A stretch of DNA of 64,000 nucleotides from Calamus simplicifolius (lineage: Eukaryota; Streptophyta; Magnoliopsida; Arecales; Arecaceae). Each line of letters starts with the position of its first letter. Position 1 is the stretch's first letter. Position numbers and translations under genes: made by a program. The notes below the pieces were generated by a model. That model did no database searches and was not told the origin of the DNA. It saw nothing but the letters and a program-made list of their open reading frames with translations. Shown here piece by piece: positions 57,851 through 64,000 of this stretch. The DNA is taken from positions 310,001-374,000 of the forward strand of contig UESW01004821.1 in assembly GCA_900491605.1 (NCBI GenBank). The letters are read 5' to 3'.

Positions 57851-60097
57851 CCACCTTTCCTTTTCTAATAGAAGTCCTCTTGAATGGAGCACGGTGAACA
57901 TAAAACATCAAGAAAGAAATATAGCAGACACACCTTTAAACACTCCATCAATTAATGGAACTAAAGAATCCAATAAATTTCAATCAGTGGTGATTCACTA
58001 AATGCTGCTTCTTGAATGAGTCATGGGCGTTGGGTCCTAAATGCACTATTTTTTTTTTTTTTTTTTAACAATGGCATTATTTGCTCCATTAAGATGACGA
58101 GAAGAGGAAGAAAATGAGAAAGTAAATGGAAGCATTATATTTTATCAGTGCAAGATAGCAAAGATGCATGAGAAAATGTTGATGCAATATTGTCTGAAAA
58201 TTATCTGCAATCATGAATATAAATGAAGGCCAACTACTTAAATGGTCTTAGGCTTGGGCTGAGTGACTAGTTTCTTACAAACTTGCTTGATTTGAGGAAG
58301 CGAGCAGTTCATACGTATGGGACCAACATGGAGACAGTTCACCCTAAAGCCCTTGCAGTAGAATATTGGGAAGCGTCATTCCATCCTAATTAAGCTCAAA
58401 AATAAAATAGAATAGTGTTGAGAGGAAGTCCACCTTTTTATCGTCTCATTGCCATTGACCATTTTTTACTGTCTTCAATCATCTGACATTACCTTAAAGC
58501 TTAGGTGATTTAGTGCTACGAGCATTATACTTATTAGCGAACATTTTAATCATTGTTTGGCTGATTGCCATGCATGCTTAGAAACTGCTGTCCAGTGCAA
58601 TCAACCAAGGTTGATTTGACCTACAATATCTCACTGACCAACCATTTGGGATATATATGTGCATTTAGCTGGCATTTTCTTGCAATTTAGTCTACCTACG
58701 TGTGGACGCAACCATTAGTTTTGTGGGCAACTTCCATCCACATGCCATGCGTCCACCACCCTAAAATTTAGTGGGAGAAAAGATTTATCCTTCCATGCTC
58801 AACTCCCCAAGCATCCATATGACCAGTAAAGGAAGGACTTACATTCATTTCTGTCACGTTCGAGAAGAATGACTGTAAATGTGAGAGGATCCAACCTTGT
58901 ACCTCAAGAATCGCACCACATGCTCTGTCATCAAGGTGGCAAAAGAATTGGAATACTTGTTTGTCTTGTTCAAACATGGCAAACCTAACAAGATATCTAG
59001 CCCCCACCAAAAAAATAAAACACTCGTTTGTCTTGTTCAAACCTAACAAGAATAAACTGGGTCTTTAATTTGACACCATAGGCTGAGGAAGAACGAAGCA
59101 GTACTAGATATGAGATAACTTAGAGACCATATATTCACCTTAATTAGATTCCTTGACGGCAAAATATAGCAAAGTGCCATTACTTTCTAAGCTGTAAACT
59201 AAAGAAATGTCCCGAGAGGAGCTAAAAGGCATCATTCACATGGGAGATCGAGGGGCTAGAATTATGCAACTCTGGATCCTGAGGAGTTTTAGGACAATAG
59301 GATGCAGCTTAGTTCCCTTCAATTTATATTATTTTTAGGCAACTTCTTTAGTTCCACTGACATTTTTTACTACCTATCTCTTCAATTTGCTGGCATTTAC
59401 TTGAGCCTTAGATTAAGGCACCAGAATGGTGGTGCCAGTTTGGATTTGAGGGGGGCTAGGAAATAAATTTAGGCATTGTATTTCTTACAAGCATTTAAAT
59501 CATTGGTTAATTACCATCCGTACATGTTTAGTGCTTGTTGACCATCAGTTTTATTCAAGCCCTTTGTTAGAAAAGAAAGCATCAATGGGTGTGAAGCAAT
59601 GATAATTAAATGAACAATGTTTAGAATCCAGATATAAATCATTAAATGGCATCTCACTTTCAGTTTCTTAAGATGCAAGTGTTCACTTAGCTGGCATTTA
59701 TATATATATATATATATATATGTTCAGATTTAGTCTACCTATGTGGATATAACCAACCACTGGCTTCCATTAGGTGGGGTTGGTTTCACCTGCTATGAGT
59801 TCACCACCCAACAATTTAAAGAAATAAGATCTTAGCATTCTCCATTTCCCATCAACCATCTGTATAAATATATATGCAACCATGTGGTCCGAGAATCTAA
59901 CCATGTGTTAGGTGCTAACATGTTGACGAAGGGATTGGATTACAGTACACCATGTCTAACTTAATACTCAGAGGCAAAGGCAACTCTTTGTTTTTTTCAT
60001 TATTGTTATTGGAGAGAGAGATGAAAGTCTAGTTTGTCTTCTTCTTCAAGCCATACAAGGGTGTTGAAGAAACAAAAAGGCCTCACCCTCAGCAACA

Positions 60098-60130
60098 CAA
60101 ACAAAACAAAACAAAACAAAACAAAACAAA
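60098..60130. repeat. (AAAAC)n microsatellite
   Basis: About six AAAAC units in a row. Confidence 0.92.
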
Positions 60131-62309
60131 AAGAGGGTGAGGTGGGGGAGGTCCAGCTAGCCGGGCAGCTGGAATTGAGGGAAAGAGTGGGATCCTCGTT
60201 CTCCAGACGTGCTTACCATTCATTCATAACACCCAAGAAACTACCTTTACGACTTGATTGCCGTGCGAAAATGACTTCAGTCTCCGTGCACGAGTTGCTG
60301 ATGGTGAGAAGCATGCACCTTCCTCATGTTGCTTCTCCTCGTGCGAATAGCTTTAATTTATTACCTATACGACCATATATATATATATATACATGTATAC
60401 AAGGATAACAGATACAAAGTAGGGCCCACCATTCCCTATGATTTAGAAGAGGAGATGGAGGATGGAAGCAAACAAAGTAAATGGAGATAGGAGAGACTAT
60501 GCAATACAGCTAGGTTACCATGTATCGGAATTTGATCATCTTTCGCATGCCAACTAAAGTGAGATGAATGTGCCCATATGGCGCTAGTTCAGCTCCTTTT
60601 CCTCAAAGTTGATTCACCCACGTCTAAAAAGAATGTTAGAGACGAACCTTCAAGTTTTCTTCGAAAAAATCTCCTTTGATACTTAAGTCAACCAAGGTAG
60701 AGAAAAAGAAAAAGCCTTCGAGCTCTCTGTGAGTGAGAGCTCTGAGCCTCAATGATTGATTTTGAATCCTTCATTTGAGTGATGTAGGGCTACTTTTGTA
60801 GACATTCGAAAAGAACGTTAAAATCAAACTCCATCAGATTAGAAATGAAGAGAGATTAATTTTCTTCAAATTGATCGACCAAATCTGATTTGTAGATAGG
60901 TTTGCACTCTTTTAATTAATCCTCTGAATAATTAGTTTTGCTGCACAAGCAAGCAGAACTCTGCACTCAAACTTGTTAATCAGATGAATGAAGTTTCCTG
61001 TTGAATTGGCCACACTCGATGGTTAAATTCTAGTTAATATATAATCCAATATTTGTCTATTATGGGTTCTATAACTGACAAATATCGAAGCAATCCAACA
61101 TAGCTTCGTTAGATATTTCGATGGCCACTTTGCTAAGCAAGGATAACTTGGAATATTTTATTGTCATGATCGCCTCATGAGTTCCATGTAAAGCAGGTAA
61201 GATGGGAAAGAAGATGGCAAACTTTTGGCATGTGGTGCTTGAACCATCAACGTGTTAGGAAAAAAAGTGATAATTGATGAATGATTCAAGATATATAAAG
61301 AGGAAAAGGGGCTCATTATCCAAATAGCCATTGCCACCATCTCAGCCAATGAACTTTTAAAAGTTTGATCAATCGACCTGTCATGCCATATCGCTAAAGA
61401 TCGATCATGTCTATCATGCAACACAAAATGCTGGTAAATTTTTATATACCTCATGAGGGCATGAGTATTCTTTGCTTCAAACTCTTAAGTCATTCTAGTG
61501 GCTCATGCTGGCATTGCACGCAAAAATAATAATAATTAAACACGTTGTATTCTTTCAATCTTTTCAATCACCATTCATCAATAAAGAAAATCTTCTCTTT
61601 TGCTTTCAGTGAGGCTTCCGTGATCCAATTTGCATCTAATGTTTTATGATAAATTAGACAGAGTGGCTCCACGTTAACAAAGTTTGAAGTGAACTTAATG
61701 CATAACGCATGATCCCTTCGATGATCCAACGCACAATTGGTTTAGTTGATAGCGATCAACGCAATGGATTTAGAAAAAAAAACGATAAACGCCTCTTCTA
61801 CGAAGTTCACCTCATTATCATCCATGAAAGCAACCCACCATTTGCGGTAAGGATGTGCCACAATGGGATCCTATATCTGAATTATTGGATAGACTTTGAA
61901 TATTTATATAAGATTAAAGCTCAAGTTAGTTAGCCTTTTAGATGAAATTTTAAGTTGTCACAAATAGTATTAAGATGGAGTCAATTTATAACTCATATAT
62001 ATGAACTAAGAGACTGCAAATGACTTCATATATTTGTGATTGAATTCGGTTGGATTTGAACGTAAATTTAGATATAAATTCTTGTAGTCTAATAAAGATT
62101 TTAGGGCTTAAATAAAAGAAATATATAAAAGCCTATATTAATAAGTATTTTAATTCTATATGATTATGTATTGAGAAGATTTTAGATACTTTACAAGATT
62201 AAAAAGCTTAAACAATAAATTTTTTGGTAACTTTTTTTAGATGAAATTGTTATTGAAGGTCATGCACTCACTAAACATGAAACCCATACAAAAAGAAGCG
62301 TTCTTAATA

Positions 62310-62408
62310 TGACATATATACACACATTATATGTATATATATACATATATATACATATGTACACATATATACATATAAATATGCATGCATGCATACATAC
62401 ATACATTA

Positions 62409-62456
<48 letters not shown>
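62310..62456. repeat. (TA)n / (CATA)n compound microsatellite
   Basis: Mixed CATA and TA repeats, ending in a pure TA run at about 62420-62455. Confidence 0.92.
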
Positions 62457-62458
<2 letters not shown>

Positions 62459-62613
62459 ACAGACAGATTTGGCTACATTAGACCATCTTTTTTATCTTTA
62501 TAGTCAAATTCGATAATCTTTTTTATCTTTAAATTCATATAATTCATAATTTTTAAAATAAAAAAAATAGCTATATAATTTATATAAATTTAAAAATAAA
62601 AAGACAATTGGAT

Positions 62614-63084
62614 TCTCCCTCTCTCTCTCTCTCTCTCCTCCATATATTATATAAGAAGTATTGGGTGGAAGGTCTACATCGTGGGCTCGAGCACCAACTT
62701 TTTTTAATTCAGATTAGACGGCTAAGATGATCATAGTGGATGACATGAACACGAGATCTCGTGAGAACGAGATATCGAAGCGAGATGAACTACCCACCCA
62801 ACAACGTGACGGGTGCGTGCATAGGAATTTCGGTGCGGATACTAATTCCGCCGCCACGCCAGTTATATGCGGACGTGAAGCGAGAGACATTGTCTGGATC
62901 CGCATATTACTCAATATGCGAGCGTCCGATGGTTATCGTTGCTTTCCACCGCGGGGCGGCCCCCATAACGGCTATAATTTTCCCCCGCCCCTTGTTTCCA
63001 ACCATCCTCTCCAACCGCATGGAGAGGGAATTCTTCTAAGCTCGGCATGCAGGCACCCATCAGGATCGAAGAAGAAGAAGAAGC
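62614..63084 (+). promoter_or_regulatory. Probable promoter and leader of the RBOH gene
   Basis: A CT tract (62614-62638) is followed by a TATA-like TATTATATAA at about 62645-62654, and the sequence then turns GC-richer toward the start codon. If transcription starts near 62680, the leader is about 400 bases and carries several upstream ATGs, including a 6-codon ORF (63019-63039) and one at 63047 that overlaps the main start out of frame. Confidence 0.4.
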
Positions 63085-64000
63085 ATGGCATCGTCGCACG
63101 AATATGCTGACGTGCCGCTGGCCGCCGATTCCCGGGAGCATGAGCTCGAGAGCGTCGTGGTTCAAGGCATGGAAGGGCGATCGGCTCCTCCGAGACCGGA
63201 ACCACAGCGAAGCTTTGCGAGGACGCTCATGTCGCAGACCTCCAAGGTAAAGGAGGAGATGAAGCGGCTGTCGTCGCGCGTGCCCGTGAGCGAAGCGGCG
63301 AGGAACCAAGGGGGAAGGAGCTTGCTGAGGATGCAATCCAGCGCGGAATTTGGGCTTCGAGGCCTTCGCTTTCTCGATAAGACCGCAGGTGGGAAGGACG
63401 ACGGATGGCAGGCCGTCGAGAACCGGTTCCACCAATTTGCCGTCAATGGACGGCTACCCAAAGAGAATTTTGGGCGCTGCATTGGTTAGTTAGCCTCTCT
63501 TTTGCTTCCTCTTTAATTCCTCGCAATAAAACTCTCACAGATTAGACCGTAAGCTTGTAATGATAACTACGTGATGTTCGAGTTTTTATTGGTCCATCAA
63601 TGTCACCGCAGCTTCCTGTATTCATTCTTATATCGTGAGAAATTATAATCGTCTAGATCGTAGCAAGTCCACTTGAATAAGAGAATTAGATTGGTGAACC
63701 AGTGTACATTTCATCTGACTGCCATGGAGATTTAATAATAATAATAATAACTATTGTGTGCATACACCTTGACAAAATTTTCCATGACATACATAACAAC
63801 AATAGTCAGAAACAGGGGAGAACTAGAAGTAAAAGATATAAGTTGCATCGTTCTAATATTTAAACTGAATTTCTCTTGAAAGGGATGGCCGATTCCAAGG
63901 AGTTTGCTGGGGAGCTTTTCGTTGCCTTAGCAAGGCGGCGGAATCTGGAACCAAACAATGGAATTACAAAGGATGAATTGAAGGAGTTCTGGGAAGAGAT
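63085..64000 (+). CDS. Respiratory burst oxidase homolog (NADPH oxidase), 5' part, cut by window end
   Basis: Exon 1 is 63085..63484 and exon 2 starts at 63883 and runs off the window; intron GT-AG, phase agrees (Gly codon split G/GG). The start ATG at 63085 has A at -3 and G at +4. The first 80 or so residues are a variable, Ser/Arg-rich cytosolic tail. From about residue 100 the NADPH_Ox domain is clear: GLRGLRFLDKTAGGKDDGWQ, VENRFHQFAVNGRLP, FGRCIGMADSKEFAGELF, ALARRR and ITKDELKEFWEEI, which leads into the EF-hand region. RBOH enzymes sit in the plasma membrane, take electrons from NADPH and make apoplastic superoxide, under calcium and kinase control. The heme and FAD parts lie beyond the window. 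Which RBOH paralogue this is cannot be told; the N-terminus is short for the family. Confidence 0.92.

Larger units (their letters stand above)
57851..62640. other. Repeat-rich intergenic region
   Basis: No gene recognised. It holds TA runs (59698-59720, 60377-60391), an AAAAC tract (60098-60130), a pair of related segments near 58500-58760 and 59490-59830, and a TA/CATA tract (62310-62455). The short frames here lack domains and overlap these repeats. Confidence 0.55.

Noticed and set aside
58768..59049. 93-codon minus-strand frame
   Set aside because: It spans an internal direct repeat (TTTGTCTTGTTCAAAC twice) and has no known family features.
60034..60408. 124-codon plus-strand frame
   Set aside because: It reads through the AAAAC tract and a TA repeat; composition is low-complexity and not protein-like.
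62309..62503. 64-codon frame rich in Tyr, Ile and His
   Set aside because: Pure by-product of the TA/CATA microsatellite.
1..64000. CRISPR arrays, operons, phage or bacterial genes, and organelle DNA insertions
   Set aside because: No spaced repeats of CRISPR type, no ribosome-binding-site-led gene strings, and no organelle gene wording were seen.

Overview
The window is nuclear DNA of a flowering plant. Genes have GT-AG introns, there is a eukaryotic tRNA-Glu gene, the proteins belong to plant families (a PLS-class PPR protein, a DUF1218 membrane protein, a plant kinesin-5, a respiratory burst oxidase), and transposons fill most of the space between them. A monocot, perhaps a palm-like genome, is my guess from the style of the LTR elements; no marker here proves it. 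There are no operons, CRISPR arrays or phage features.

Layout. 1-1688: 3' end of an L1-type LINE. 2106-2435: Tourist-like MITE. 2640-3760: decayed Copia relic (minus). 4243-5193: three-exon DUF1218 membrane protein gene (minus), leader to about 6000. 6828-6899: tRNA-Glu(CTC) (minus). 8532-10127: PPR gene with an uninterrupted coding region (minus), leader to about 11875. 12884-13052: small imperfect hairpin element. 13588-33560: three transposons nested in one another. 34734-37013: element with about 200 bp inverted ends. 37250-48700: a complete kinesin-5 gene with 22 coding exons, including a 4.8 kb intron carrying two RTE-type LINE fragments in opposite orientation. 49617-57850: Ty3/Gypsy chromovirus (minus) with both LTRs, primer binding site and chromodomain. 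57851-62640: repeat-rich intergenic DNA. 63085-end: 5' part of a respiratory burst NADPH oxidase gene that runs off the window.

The nest is the most informative structure. A LINE (ORF1 13797-15333, resuming at 29125 with ORF2 to 33534) is split by a Copia-type LTR retrotransposon (15334-29124, LTRs about 1.9 kb). That element holds a CACTA DNA transposon (17224-25512) with TNP2 and TNPA-like pseudogenes. The 5' LTR runs straight into CACTA interior sequence at 17223/17224, while the right CACTA end is intact and lies next to Copia reverse transcriptase. One deletion therefore appears to have removed the end of the LTR, gag, protease, integrase and the left CACTA terminus. The CACTA element also carries a GC-rich hairpin array, a 35 bp minisatellite and a palindrome of about 200 bp upstream of its transposase.

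The four protein genes have unrelated roles: cell-wall-associated membrane protein (probable), organelle RNA processing (probable), mitotic spindle motor, and apoplastic ROS production. Nothing suggests they act as a cluster. Every transposon coding region is broken, so the elements look inactive by themselves. I found no convincing new gene system; the strongest unexplained signals are the structured repeats inside the CACTA element, the 12.9 kb hairpin, and the upstream ORFs before the PPR and oxidase genes.
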